The position numbers and the translations under genes were made by a program. DNA of 38,070 nucleotides from CAYJLC01 sp044426355 (GTDB lineage: Bacteria > Bacillota > Clostridia > Oscillospirales > Butyricicoccaceae). The stretch lies in NCBI GenBank assembly GCA_044426355.1, contig JAWXUO010000015.1, forward strand, positions 1 through 38,070. Reading direction: 5' to 3'. The notes below the pieces were generated by a model. The model was given only the letters and a program-made list of their open reading frames with translations, was not told where the DNA came from and ran no database searches. Positions 14,832 to 23,060 of the stretch are shown piece after piece. Position 1 is the first letter of the stretch. Each line of letters starts with the position of its first letter.

Positions 14832-15008
14832 AATAATATAAGCACTCCTCATAACTATAATAGTTAAATTTTTTCGTTAATTTGTGCAAAAATTATGCAG
14901 TTATACTTTCGTCTTGCAAGTGATTTTTGTGCAATGTTACGTAAAAATTCGCAAAAAAGTTGACTATTAAGACGTGAGCCGTTAGCCGAGAGGTGTTCCT
15001 ATATTATT
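14832..15008. mobile_element. MITE-like repeat, copy 1 (upstream of gdhA)
   Basis: A non-coding element of about 160-177 bp that matches the segment at 36097-36274. Its ends are inverted: AATAATATA-AGCACTCCTC on the left against AATAATATA-GGAACACCTCTC read from the right. An inner pair, TAATAGTTAAATTTTTT (14860-14876) and AAAAAAGTTGACTATTA (14953-14969), matches at 15 of 17. The centre, with ACTTTCGTCTTGCAA and TGATTTTTGTGCAA, is nearly identical in the two copies. No transposase is encoded. It ends 13-21 bases before the gdhA -35. It fits a non-autonomous element but could also be a structured RNA. Confidence 0.65.
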
Positions 15009-15020
15009 ATAAAAAATTTG

Positions 15021-15049
15021 TTGATTTTTTCCAAATCTTGTTGTATACT
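15021..15049 (+). promoter_or_regulatory. Sigma-A type promoter of gdhA
   Basis: TTGATT (15021-15026) and TATACT (15044-15049) are 17 bases apart, about 34 bases before the start codon. An overlapping TATAAT at 15049-15054 could serve as an alternative -10 with a poorer -35. Confidence 0.6.
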
Positions 15050-15082
15050 ATAATTACGAAAATAAACTAGGAGGAATATAAA

Positions 15083-16429
15083 ATGTCAATTAAAAACAGT
15101 TATCTTGCTAAAGTTTACGCAGGGGTACAAAAAAACTATCCTTACGAATCAGAATTTCAACAAGCAGTTTACGAGGTGCTACAATCTTTTGAACCAGTTG
15201 TTGAAAAAAGACCAGAGCTTGAAGCTAATGGTATTATCGAAAGAATCGTTGAACCTGAAAGAATTATCTCATTTAGAGTTTCTTGGGTAGATGATGCTGG
15301 AAAAGTTCAAGTAAATCGTGGTTACAGAGTACAATTCAACTCTGCTATCGGTATTTACAAAGGTGGACTTCGTTTCCACCCATCTGTAAACCAATCTATC
15401 GTTAAATTCTTAGGTTTTGAACAATGCTTTAAAAATTCACTTACAGGACTTCCTATGGGTGGTGGTAAAGGTGGTTCAGACTTCGACCCTAAAGGCAAAT
15501 CAGATGCTGAAGTTATGCGTTTTTGTCAAAGTTTTGTTACAGAACTTTCTAAACATATCGGACAATTTACAGATGGACCTGCAGGCGACATCGGTGTTGG
15601 TGGACGTGAAATAGGCTATATGTATGGTCAATACAAACGTTTAAGAAACGAATTTACAGGAACACTTTCTGGTAAAGCACCTGCTTATGGTGGTTCGCTA
15701 GTTCGCCCTGAAGCTACTGGATATGGCTTATGTTATTTCACAGAAGAAATGCTACGTGACCACGGAACTTCTTTTAAAGGCAAAACTGTAGTTATTTCTG
15801 GTTCTGGTAATGTTGCAATTTTTGCTACTATCAAAGCTACTGAGCTTGGTGGTAAAGTTGTAGCTCTTAGTGACTCAAATGGTTATGTGCATGACCCTGA
15901 GGGTATCAAAATTGACATCGTTCGTGAAATTAAAGAAGTACGTCGTGGAAGAATTTCTGAATACGCAGACTTAGTTCCATCAGCTACTTACACAGAAGGT
16001 CGTGGCATTTGGTCTATTCCATGTGATATTGCTCTTCCATCTGCAACTCAAAACGAAGTTCTTTTAGACGATGCTAAAATGCTTATCAAAAATGGCTGTA
16101 TAGCTGTTGCTGAAGGTTCTAACATGGGTTCTGATATAGATGCTATCAACGAATTTTTAAACAGCAAAACTTTATTTGCTCCATCAAAAGCTGCTAATGC
16201 TGGTGGTGTTGCAGTTTCTGGTTTAGAAATGACTCAAAACTCTATGAGATTATCTTGGACTTTTGAAGAAGTTGATGCAAAACTAAAAGAAATCATGGTA
16301 GGTATCTACCAAAATTCTTCTAAATATGCTAAAGAATATGGCATGGAAGGAAATCTTGTTGCTGGTGCTAATATCGCAGGATTTACAAAAATCGCTGACG
16401 CTATGCTTGCTCAAGGTATCGCTTATTAA
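15083..16429 (+). CDS. gdhA: Glutamate dehydrogenase
   Basis: Interconverts 2-oxoglutarate plus ammonia and glutamate with NAD(P)H, linking citrate-derived carbon to nitrogen assimilation or amino-acid fermentation. The 448-residue chain is of the hexameric small-subunit class: GGLRFHPSVNQSIVKFLGFE, LPMGGGKGGSDFDPKGKSD (catalytic Lys in the GGGKGG loop), TDGPAGDIGVGGREIGYM (catalytic Asp), then the dinucleotide-binding VVISGSGNVAIFA near residue 240. GSGNVA differs from the typical GxGNV/A pattern only slightly; NADP versus NAD use is not decided here. GGAGG lies 7 bases before ATG 15083. It is monocistronic: promoter at 15021-15049, terminator at 16437-16463. Identity is secure. Confidence 0.96.
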   Translation: MSIKNSYLAKVYAGVQKNYPYESEFQQAVYEVLQSFEPVVEKRPELEANGIIERIVEPERIISFRVSWVDDAGKVQVNRGYRVQFNSAIGIYKGGLRFHPSVNQSIVKFLGFEQCFKNSLTGLPMGGGKGGSDFDPKGKSDAEVMRFCQSFVTELSKHIGQFTDGPAGDIGVGGREIGYMYGQYKRLRNEFTGTLSGKAPAYGGSLVRPEATGYGLCYFTEEMLRDHGTSFKGKTVVISGSGNVAIFATIKATELGGKVVALSDSNGYVHDPEGIKIDIVREIKEVRRGRISEYADLVPSATYTEGRGIWSIPCDIALPSATQNEVLLDDAKMLIKNGCIAVAEGSNMGSDIDAINEFLNSKTLFAPSKAANAGGVAVSGLEMTQNSMRLSWTFEEVDAKLKEIMVGIYQNSSKYAKEYGMEGNLVAGANIAGFTKIADAMLAQGIAY

Positions 16430-16436
16430 TAACAAA

Positions 16437-16470
16437 AAAGCAGATGATTTTTTCATCTGCTTTCTTTTTT
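16437..16470 (+). terminator. Intrinsic terminator of gdhA
   Basis: AAAGCAGATGA (16437-16447) and TCATCTGCTTT (16453-16463) form a perfect 11-bp stem with a five-T loop, followed by a T-run. It starts 7 bases after the gdhA stop. Confidence 0.9.
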
Positions 16471-16477
16471 TATAAAA

Positions 16478-16531
16478 ATATAGCAATTAAGCTTATCTGT
16501 TTAAATACTAACGGATACTTAGTTGCTATAT
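16478..16531 (-). terminator. Terminator of the long minus-strand cluster, after thiN
   Basis: ATATAGCAATTAAG (16478-16491) pairs with CTTAGTTGCTATAT (16518-16531) in a 14-bp stem with one G-U pair, and further partial pairing of ATCTGT with ACGGAT sits inside. It begins 3 bases after the thiN stop; on the minus strand a T-rich tract follows. The plus strand also has a T-run, so it may stop both directions. Confidence 0.7.
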
Positions 16532-16534
16532 TTT

Positions 16535-17155
16535 TTATTTATCGTCTGACTGAATAATTAGTGCTTTGCCTTTTTTTATATCAATGCTAAAAAACTCGCT
16601 TTCGCTTTCATTGCTAATAGATATAATATTTTTTCGGCAAACCTCTAAATTTTTCGCAGAATATTTTAAACTTTCTGTAGAAAATATAATCTTTTCGCCA
16701 ATGGGTATAATAGATACATATTTACTAATATTTTTATAAATTTGGTTTTTATCGCTTATTATTATGATATTTTGCTCGTCTATAATAGTTGCGTTAATTT
16801 TTTTATCATGTAAATACTCAAGATTTGATATATTTCCATAAAAATGGTCGAGTCTGCCACCTGTAGCACATAAAATAACTATATTCGTGCATTTTTTATC
16901 TACAGCAATATCAATACCAACACGTAAATCAGTTTCATCTTTTTGACATGGAAGTTTTATAATCTCGCTATCACAAACGCTACCTTTAATAGAATCTAAA
17001 TCGCCTACTATGATATGTGGATTTAACCCTAAAAGCTTGGAATTATCATATCCATGGTCACAAGCTATTATCAAATCTTTGCTATAGTTTGATATTTTTT
17101 CAATAATTTTTTGTGCGTCAAAAAGTTTTCCACCTGCAATTACTATAGCTGTCAT
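16535..17155 (-). CDS. thiN: Thiamine pyrophosphokinase
   Basis: Transfers pyrophosphate from ATP to thiamine, giving thiamine diphosphate. The 206-residue chain has the family pattern AIVIAGGKL at the N-terminus, IIACDHGYDNSKLLGLNPHI, IVGDLDSIKGS (metal-binding Asp residues), LPCQKDETDLRVGIDIA and ILCATGGRLDHFYGNISNL (the GGRxDH signature). Its ATG overlaps the rsgA stop as ATGA. Last gene of the long minus-strand cluster and followed at once by a terminator hairpin. In Bacillus the rsgA-rpe-thiN order includes ribulose-phosphate epimerase; here rpe is missing. Length is typical. Confidence 0.93.
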   Translation of the reverse strand: MTAIVIAGGKLFDAQKIIEKISNYSKDLIIACDHGYDNSKLLGLNPHIIVGDLDSIKGSVCDSEIIKLPCQKDETDLRVGIDIAVDKKCTNIVILCATGGRLDHFYGNISNLEYLHDKKINATIIDEQNIIIISDKNQIYKNISKYVSIIPIGEKIIFSTESLKYSAKNLEVCRKNIISISNESESEFFSIDIKKGKALIIQSDDK

Positions 17156-18033
17156 TTAATTTCCCATTCTTTAATATCTTTAACATCGTTATATAATTTC
17201 ACATAATTTTCATGTCGTGAATGTGAAATCTCACCGTTTTTTACAGCTTCGAGAATAGCACAGCCTTTTTCTTTCGTATGTGAGCAAGATGTAAATTTAC
17301 ACTCGCTTATATAATCTTCAAATTCTACAAAAGTATGTTGCAAACTTTCTTTTAAAACTAAGTCCATTTGCTTTGTATCAAAAGAAGAAAATCCTGGTGT
17401 ATCTGCAATATAGCTACCATTTTTTGTTTTTAAAAGTTCAACATGACGAGTTGTGTGCTTACCTCTGCCGATTTTTTCTGAAAGACCACCAATTTTCAGG
17501 TCAAAACTATCGTCAATTTGGTTTAGTATGCTTGATTTACCAACGGCAGAATTTCCTGTAAATGTAGCTATTTTAGAAGATATTATTTCACGAAGTTCTT
17601 CTATCCCCTCTTTTGTTACAGCACTTCCACGAATAACTTTATAGCCTACTTTAGAGTAAATCTGAAAAAGTTCGTCGGCACTATCTATATCTGTTTTATT
17701 AATAAAAATTACAACTTCGATATTTTGATTAGTCGCTATCGCACATACTTTATCTATCAAAAAAGTGTCTGTTTTTGGTGGAGCTTTGCTAATAACCACC
17801 ACAAGCAAGTCTATATTGCTAATAGCAGGGCGAATTAGTCTATTTTTTCTTGGCAAAATTTCCTTTAAATAGCCTGTCATATTGTTGTCAATTTTTTCAA
17901 CAATAACTCTATCGCCCACAGTTGGCGTTTCTAAATTATGGCGAAATTTACCACGAGCTTTGCATTCTACAAGCCCAATTTCTGTATCAATATAGTAAAA
18001 TCCACCGATACCTTTTAGTATAACGCCTTCCAT
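17152..18033 (-). CDS. rsgA: Ribosome small-subunit GTPase RsgA
   Basis: RsgA is a circularly permuted GTPase that acts late in 30S subunit maturation and is coupled to Ser/Thr kinase signalling in Firmicutes. In the 293-residue chain the motifs appear in permuted order: an N-terminal OB fold (EGVILKGIGGFYYIDTEIG), G4 INKTD (about residue 118), G1 TGNSAVGKSSILNQI (about 158), G2/G3 GRGKHTTRHVELL and IADTPGFSSFD, then the C-terminal zinc site CKFTSCSHTKEKGCA with C/C/H/C ligands. It begins 10 bases downstream of the PrkC gene and overlaps thiN by 4 bases. Normal length; identity is certain. Confidence 0.96.
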   Translation of the reverse strand: MEGVILKGIGGFYYIDTEIGLVECKARGKFRHNLETPTVGDRVIVEKIDNNMTGYLKEILPRKNRLIRPAISNIDLLVVVISKAPPKTDTFLIDKVCAIATNQNIEVVIFINKTDIDSADELFQIYSKVGYKVIRGSAVTKEGIEELREIISSKIATFTGNSAVGKSSILNQIDDSFDLKIGGLSEKIGRGKHTTRHVELLKTKNGSYIADTPGFSSFDTKQMDLVLKESLQHTFVEFEDYISECKFTSCSHTKEKGCAILEAVKNGEISHSRHENYVKLYNDVKDIKEWEIK

Positions 18034-18043
18034 TTATTTCTCC

Positions 18044-20017
18044 TTAATTAAACATAACAATTCTTTCATCAATTAGCAATCCACCAGCATAAATTGTTAC
18101 AACAGACGAGCCTGTCCCCGTTACATCTACACTAAATGATACTTGGTCTTTGTGATGCTCTGCTTCATAAGCTATTTTATTATCTACATAAACTTGCATA
18201 TAATAGCTATTAAATGCACCTTCTTGAGGTATATATACCGTAATTGATTTTGTAGCTATAACAGGTTCTGGTGATTTTTCAGCAACAACAACATTGATAA
18301 GTGTTCCCTCTTCAATGCTTGTACCACTTTGAATACCTTGAGCGATAATTAAACCTGCTGTAGTTTCTGAAATTTCCATTATAACTTCGCCTATCTCAAG
18401 GCCTGCAATTTCAAGATTTAGTGTTGCTTGCTCGACAGTTAAGCCTTTTAACGACGGAACGCTAGTAAATACGATTTCTTTACCAGCACTAATCATTAAT
18501 TTTACAGAAGTGCTTGCAGTAATAGCTTCTCCATATTCTGGAGTTGTTTCATATACTTTGCCCTCTGCAATTTCGTCATGATAGTCATATTCTACTTCTA
18601 TATCTGTAATACCTAAACTTTGAAGCTCTATTTGTGCTTGAATATAGTCATATTCTGTAAGATTTGGCATAGCATTTGTTCTTTCGCCCAAACTAAGTGT
18701 TAAATATACTACTGAGTCTAAAGCAAGCTCTGAGTCTGCTGTTGGTTTTTGCGAAATAATTGTACCTACAGGTTCAGCAGAATAAATTTCTTCATTTACA
18801 ATAAAGTTTAAATCTGCATATGTTTCTATAACATCATCATATTTTAAATCTACAACAGCTGGTGCTAAAACTGGTTCTATTTCGTCTTTAAAAACTTGGT
18901 CAAACATAAAAGTTCCAGCGTACCATGTTATACCAAGAATAACTAGCATTGCCATGAATATTATCGCACCATTTTTTCTTGGAGCGTAGTATTCATCTTC
19001 ATCGTCTTCATCATATTCTTCTAAATCTTCAGTTTGCTCTGTTTCTTCTTTTAGATTTTCATATATTTCTGGATAAAGTTCTTCTGCTTGCTCTCGTGGT
19101 GATTTTGCTAAAGCTTTTCTAACTTCGTCGCTACTTATTTTTTGTGTAGTATTTAAAACACTTAAAATATCATTTTCTAAAACAACATCAGGATTTTTGC
19201 GAACTTTATCTAAATCTATCATAAGTTCAGATGCTGTTTTGTATCTTGTGTTTAAAGAAGAACTCATAGCTTTTAAAATAATATATTCGAAAGCTTTTGG
19301 CATTTCTTCATTATGCGAAGACGGTGGTGCAGGAACTGAATTTATGTGTTGCATTACTATAGAAATTGCAGTATCGCCTTTGTACGGAGTTCTTCCTGTA
19401 ACCATTTCATACATTACAACCCCTAGCGAATATATGTCTGTACGTGTATCTATCGTGTTTCCTTTTGCTTGTTCTGGAGATACATAATGCACCGAGCCTA
19501 TAGCTTCTTTTATAACTTTTGTTTCGCCTTCGTTTTCGAGCTTTGCAATACCAAAATCGGCTACTTTTAGTGTTCCATCACGCAAAAGCATAATATTGTG
19601 AGGTTTAATATCTTGGTGGATAATCCCTCTGCTATGAGCATGCTCAAGAGCTTCTGCTATCTGTCCACTAAATAATAGTGCTTGCATCCAAGGTAATTTA
19701 CCCTTTTTTTGCAAATATTCTTTTAGCGTAACACCTTCGATAAGTTCCATTACGATATAGTCTATTTTATCGCTATTTGAAACGTCAAAAATATTTACAA
19801 TATTTTTATGTGAAAGACGTGCTACTGCGTTAGATTCGTTTTTAAAACGTCTTTTAAATTCTATATCATTTGCAAATTCTTGCTTTAATATTTTAATAGC
19901 AACAAAGCGAGATAATCTTCTACATCTTGCTTTATATACATATGCCATGCCTCCGATTCCTATCGAATCTTCTATTTCGTATCTATCATCTAATACTTTT
20001 CCGATATTTCTGTCCAT
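18044..20017 (-). CDS. prkC: PASTA-domain Ser/Thr protein kinase (PrkC/Stk1)
   Basis: A 657-residue membrane kinase. Residues about 12-275 are a Hanks kinase: Gly loop IGIGGMAYVYKA, VAIKILK (ATP Lys), catalytic loop GIIHQDIKPHNIM, VADFGIAK and SVHYVSPEQAKG. An acidic juxtamembrane stretch (EDLEEYDEDDEDEYY) precedes one helix at about 349-371. Outside are three PASTA repeats (about 382-440, 443-512, 514-580) that in this family bind muropeptides or lipid II, and a final 75-residue beta-rich domain. The catalytic loop reads HQD rather than HRD. It senses wall state and controls growth and spore germination in relatives. It lies directly downstream of its partner phosphatase PrpC (10-base gap). 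Confidence 0.95.
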   Translation of the reverse strand: MDRNIGKVLDDRYEIEDSIGIGGMAYVYKARCRRLSRFVAIKILKQEFANDIEFKRRFKNESNAVARLSHKNIVNIFDVSNSDKIDYIVMELIEGVTLKEYLQKKGKLPWMQALLFSGQIAEALEHAHSRGIIHQDIKPHNIMLLRDGTLKVADFGIAKLENEGETKVIKEAIGSVHYVSPEQAKGNTIDTRTDIYSLGVVMYEMVTGRTPYKGDTAISIVMQHINSVPAPPSSHNEEMPKAFEYIILKAMSSSLNTRYKTASELMIDLDKVRKNPDVVLENDILSVLNTTQKISSDEVRKALAKSPREQAEELYPEIYENLKEETEQTEDLEEYDEDDEDEYYAPRKNGAIIFMAMLVILGITWYAGTFMFDQVFKDEIEPVLAPAVVDLKYDDVIETYADLNFIVNEEIYSAEPVGTIISQKPTADSELALDSVVYLTLSLGERTNAMPNLTEYDYIQAQIELQSLGITDIEVEYDYHDEIAEGKVYETTPEYGEAITASTSVKLMISAGKEIVFTSVPSLKGLTVEQATLNLEIAGLEIGEVIMEISETTAGLIIAQGIQSGTSIEEGTLINVVVAEKSPEPVIATKSITVYIPQEGAFNSYYMQVYVDNKIAYEAEHHKDQVSFSVDVTGTGSSVVTIYAGGLLIDERIVMFN

Positions 20018-20026
20018 TAAAACCTC

Positions 20027-20758
20027 CTAAAACTCTAAAATAACAGCAGTAATATTATCTGTACCACCATTTTCGTTTGCTGTTTGTACTAAAATATCGC
20101 ATTTTTCATCTAGTGACCTATCAGATGCTACAACATCTTTAATTTCTTCATCGCTTACTAGATTGTAAAGCCCATCACTACACAGCAATATGTATTCACC
20201 TTGTGCAAAACGAAATCTATACATGTCGCTTAATATTTCATTAGCGATACCTATAGCACGAGTTATATAATTTTTTTGAGGGTGAGTTTCTCTTTCTTCA
20301 TCGCTTATCTCACCAGTGTCGATAAGATGTTGCACTAAAGAATGGTCTTTTGTTACTTGCAAAATAGCGTTATTGCTTATATGATAACATCTGCTATCAC
20401 CTACATTTGCAATATATACTGTATCTTTTATTAAAAATCCACCTACTAGAGTTGTCCCCATTTCAGCAAGGTTTGTATCTGTTGATGACATATCATATAC
20501 AATATTATTTGCACCTAAAACAGCTTTAGATAAGATAATTTTAGCGTCATCATCGCTAATATCTGGGCGTATAAGTTTTTTTATATCACGTATAAACTCA
20601 ACCGATGCAAATTTACTCGCAATATGTCCACCATTTGTGCCACCCATACCGTCGCAAAGGCAAAAAACTACAATATCTTCCATTATGCTTTCGCAAAAAA
20701 AGTTATCTTGATTGTCAACTCTCTCTCGACCTGCGTCTGTTTTTCCCCATATTCTCAT
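20027..20758 (-). CDS. prpC: PP2C-type protein phosphatase
   Basis: Metal-dependent Ser/Thr phosphatase that reverses PrkC phosphorylation in the cytosol. The 243-residue chain has the PP2C motifs: RVDNQDNFF (motif 1, metal Asp), FCLCDGMGGTNGGHIAS (DGMGG, metal Asp and Gly), TTLVGGFLIKDTVYIANVGDSRCYH, VTKDHSLVQHLID, YILLCSDGLYNLVSDEEI and NGGTDNITAVILEF (GxxDN at the C-terminus). Start ATG 20758 overlaps the rlmN stop by 4 bases (ATGA), so the two are coupled. Length and context are fully typical. Confidence 0.96.
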   Translation of the reverse strand: MRIWGKTDAGRERVDNQDNFFCESIMEDIVVFCLCDGMGGTNGGHIASKFASVEFIRDIKKLIRPDISDDDAKIILSKAVLGANNIVYDMSSTDTNLAEMGTTLVGGFLIKDTVYIANVGDSRCYHISNNAILQVTKDHSLVQHLIDTGEISDEERETHPQKNYITRAIGIANEILSDMYRFRFAQGEYILLCSDGLYNLVSDEEIKDVVASDRSLDEKCDILVQTANENGGTDNITAVILEF

Positions 20759-21786
20759 ATATTATCACCTATTTCCCTTTTTCGTAATTGGCCACACGAA
20801 GCATCAATATCTGGCCCTAGCGTTCTTCTTACTGTTGCAGATATACCATTTTTTTCTAAAACTTCACGAAATTTGTTTATTTTTGTGTTAGAACTTGTTT
20901 TTAGTCCACTTTCTTCTACAGAATTTAGAGGAATTAAATTTACGTGGCAAGGTTTTCCTTTTAATCTTTTTACTAAAAGCTTTGCCTGCTCGACACTGTC
21001 GCTTACACCATCTATCATAGTATATTCATAAGAAATTCTACGTCCTGTTTTGTCGAAATAATCTTTACAGGCTTTTATAAGCGTATCTATATTATATTTT
21101 TTATTTATCGGCATAATTTTTTCACGGCTTAAATCATCTGGGCTATGAAGCGAAATTGAAAGCGTTATCTGCAATTTTTCGTCCATTAGTTTATATATTT
21201 TGTCTACCACGCCACATGTTGATAGCGATATATGTCTATGCCCTATGTTTAGTCCATCTTTATCATTAACAAGCCTTAAAAATTTTAGTACATTGTCATA
21301 ATTATCTAATGGTTCGCCAATTCCCATCAAAACGATATTTGATATTTTAAGCGAACTCTCTTTTTGCACAAAAATAACTTGGTCTAAAATTTCCGAAGGT
21401 CTTAAATTTCTAGTAAGTCCTAAAAGTCCTGAAGCACAAAATTTACACCCCATTTTGCAACCTACTTGCGAAGAAACGCATATGCTATTTCCGTGTTTAT
21501 ATTGCATTAAAACGCTTTCGACCATCTCTCCATCTTGTAATTTAAAAAGATATTTTCGTGTTCCATCTATTTTTGATACTTGAACTTTTTCTACTGTAGG
21601 ATATGATAAAACGAAGTTTTCGCTTAATTTTTCTCTCATATCTTTAGAAATATTAGTCATTTCTTCAAAAGAGGTTACCCCCTCATTTAGCCATTTATAT
21701 ATTTGCTTTGCACGAAATTTTTGAAAACCTAACTCTACTAGTTTTTCTTCTAGCTCTAAAAGTGTATAATCTTTTATAAAATCCAC
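20755..21786 (-). CDS. rlmN: 23S rRNA (A2503-C2)/tRNA (A37-C2) methyltransferase RlmN
   Basis: Radical-SAM enzyme that methylates C2 of A2503 in 23S rRNA and of A37 in some tRNAs. The 343-residue chain carries the iron-sulfur motif in CKMGCKFCASG (CX3CX2C, near residue 110), GIGEPLDNYDNV, the substrate region LHSPDDLSREKIMPINKKY, and near the end the methyl-carrying cysteine in DIDASCGQLR. It starts at GTG 21786, with AAGGAGGG 5-6 bases upstream; the G is shared with the TAG stop of rsmB. In operon with rsmB and prpC. Confidence 0.96.
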   Translation of the reverse strand: MDFIKDYTLLELEEKLVELGFQKFRAKQIYKWLNEGVTSFEEMTNISKDMREKLSENFVLSYPTVEKVQVSKIDGTRKYLFKLQDGEMVESVLMQYKHGNSICVSSQVGCKMGCKFCASGLLGLTRNLRPSEILDQVIFVQKESSLKISNIVLMGIGEPLDNYDNVLKFLRLVNDKDGLNIGHRHISLSTCGVVDKIYKLMDEKLQITLSISLHSPDDLSREKIMPINKKYNIDTLIKACKDYFDKTGRRISYEYTMIDGVSDSVEQAKLLVKRLKGKPCHVNLIPLNSVEESGLKTSSNTKINKFREVLEKNGISATVRRTLGPDIDASCGQLRKREIGDNI

Positions 21787-23060
21787 TATACCCTCCTTAA
21801 TTTAGCTATAAAAAATCCATCAGAATTATTTATATGTGGTAATAAAGTCACCATATTTTGTGTTTTTCCATCTAAAACAAAGTCTTCTAACGCAAATTCT
21901 GCATTGTTTTTAAGAAAATTTTCTACAATATTTTGATTTTCATCAGAAATTATTGTACAAGTAGAATAAACTAGCACTCCACCTTTTTTAACATATTTGC
22001 TACAATTTTCTAATATTTTCGACTGTATTTCTGGTAAAGATGAAATATCTTCTTTATATCGAATTTCTGGTTTTCGTCTTATAATTCCAAGCCCTGAACA
22101 TGGTACATCACAAAGCACAAAGTCTGCTTTTTGCTCTAAATTTTCATCATAAATACTCGCATCTTTCTCTTTTGTTTTTATGATATTTATACCAAGTCTA
22201 TCGGCAGTTTTTTCGATAAGTTCAAGCTTGTGTGAATGTATGTCAAACGAATAAATCTCGCCTTTGTTTTCCATATATTGAGCTGATAAAAAGCTTTTTC
22301 CACCAGGTGCTGAGCAACAATCAATCATTATTGAATTTGGTTTTGGTTCTAGTACTTTTATAGCAAATTGGCTTGCAAGGTCTTGCACATAAATTTCTCC
22401 TGTTTTAAAGACTTCAAGCTCGGTTATATCGCCTGTTTTCGTTAAAACAACTGCGTTTTCATCGCATTTTGTTGCATTTTCTAGTTTTTTAAGTATATCT
22501 TCCGTATTCGTTTTAAGAGTATTTACTCTGCATATAATAGGTGCGTTTTCGTTATTCGCTTTTAAAATAGGCTCAATATCCGAAAACTCGCTCATAAGTT
22601 TTTCTACAAGCCACAAAGGGTGGCTATATTTTATCGACAAATACTCTGCCTTGCTGTCGGCATTTATATGCTCTAAATTTTCTTTGTCACGAGAAATATT
22701 TCGCAAAACACCATTTACAAAAGGTGCAAGCGACTGTAGTTTTAGCTGTTTTGTGATTTTAACACTCTCATCGACAGCCGACCTATCAGGCACTTTATCC
22801 ATAAATAATATTTGATATACGCCAATTCGAAGTATATCCATGATTTTCGGCTTGATTTTTTTGCCATTTGTGTATTTTTTTATATAATAATCAATATATA
22901 ACTTGTTTTGTAAAACGCCAAAAACGATGCGAGTCACAAAACTAGCATCGATAGGTTTTTGATTTTTTAGTTTACCTTTAAGAGATAAATTAGCGTATGA
23001 TTTGTTTATATGCACATCTTGCAAAACATCAAACGCAATTTTTCGGGGCGAACTAATCAT
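21786..23060 (-). CDS. rsmB: 16S rRNA (cytosine-967-C5)-methyltransferase RsmB
   Basis: Methylates C967 of 16S rRNA with SAM. An N-terminal NusB-like helical RNA-binding domain (about residues 1-135, AFDVLQDVHINKSYANLSL and ILRIGVYQILFMDKVPDRSA) precedes a Rossmann methyltransferase: VQDLASQFAIKVLEP, MIDCCSAPGGKSFLSAQYM (SAM loop), DFVLCDVPCSGLGIIRRKPE (Cys of the PC motif) and VYSTCTI (second catalytic Cys). I chose ATG 23060: GGAGG lies 8 bases upstream, whereas an ATG at 23075 has no such site. The result is 424 aa. It overlaps the upstream zinc-peptidase gene by 8 bases. Confidence 0.95.
   Translation of the reverse strand: MISSPRKIAFDVLQDVHINKSYANLSLKGKLKNQKPIDASFVTRIVFGVLQNKLYIDYYIKKYTNGKKIKPKIMDILRIGVYQILFMDKVPDRSAVDESVKITKQLKLQSLAPFVNGVLRNISRDKENLEHINADSKAEYLSIKYSHPLWLVEKLMSEFSDIEPILKANNENAPIICRVNTLKTNTEDILKKLENATKCDENAVVLTKTGDITELEVFKTGEIYVQDLASQFAIKVLEPKPNSIMIDCCSAPGGKSFLSAQYMENKGEIYSFDIHSHKLELIEKTADRLGINIIKTKEKDASIYDENLEQKADFVLCDVPCSGLGIIRRKPEIRYKEDISSLPEIQSKILENCSKYVKKGGVLVYSTCTIISDENQNIVENFLKNNAEFALEDFVLDGKTQNMVTLLPHINNSDGFFIAKLRRV

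Noticed and set aside
14841..15000. A short open frame on the minus strand of the MITE-like repeat (contains TLHKNHLQDESITA)
   Set aside because: The frame is broken by stops and shifts in copy 2 and has no start or ribosome site. Its similarity between copies follows from DNA conservation.
14795..15082. Riboswitch or T-box leader upstream of gdhA
   Set aside because: No T-box, specifier loop or known aptamer core was recognised, and the promoter at 15021-15049 leaves only a short leader. The structure belongs to the repeat upstream of the promoter.
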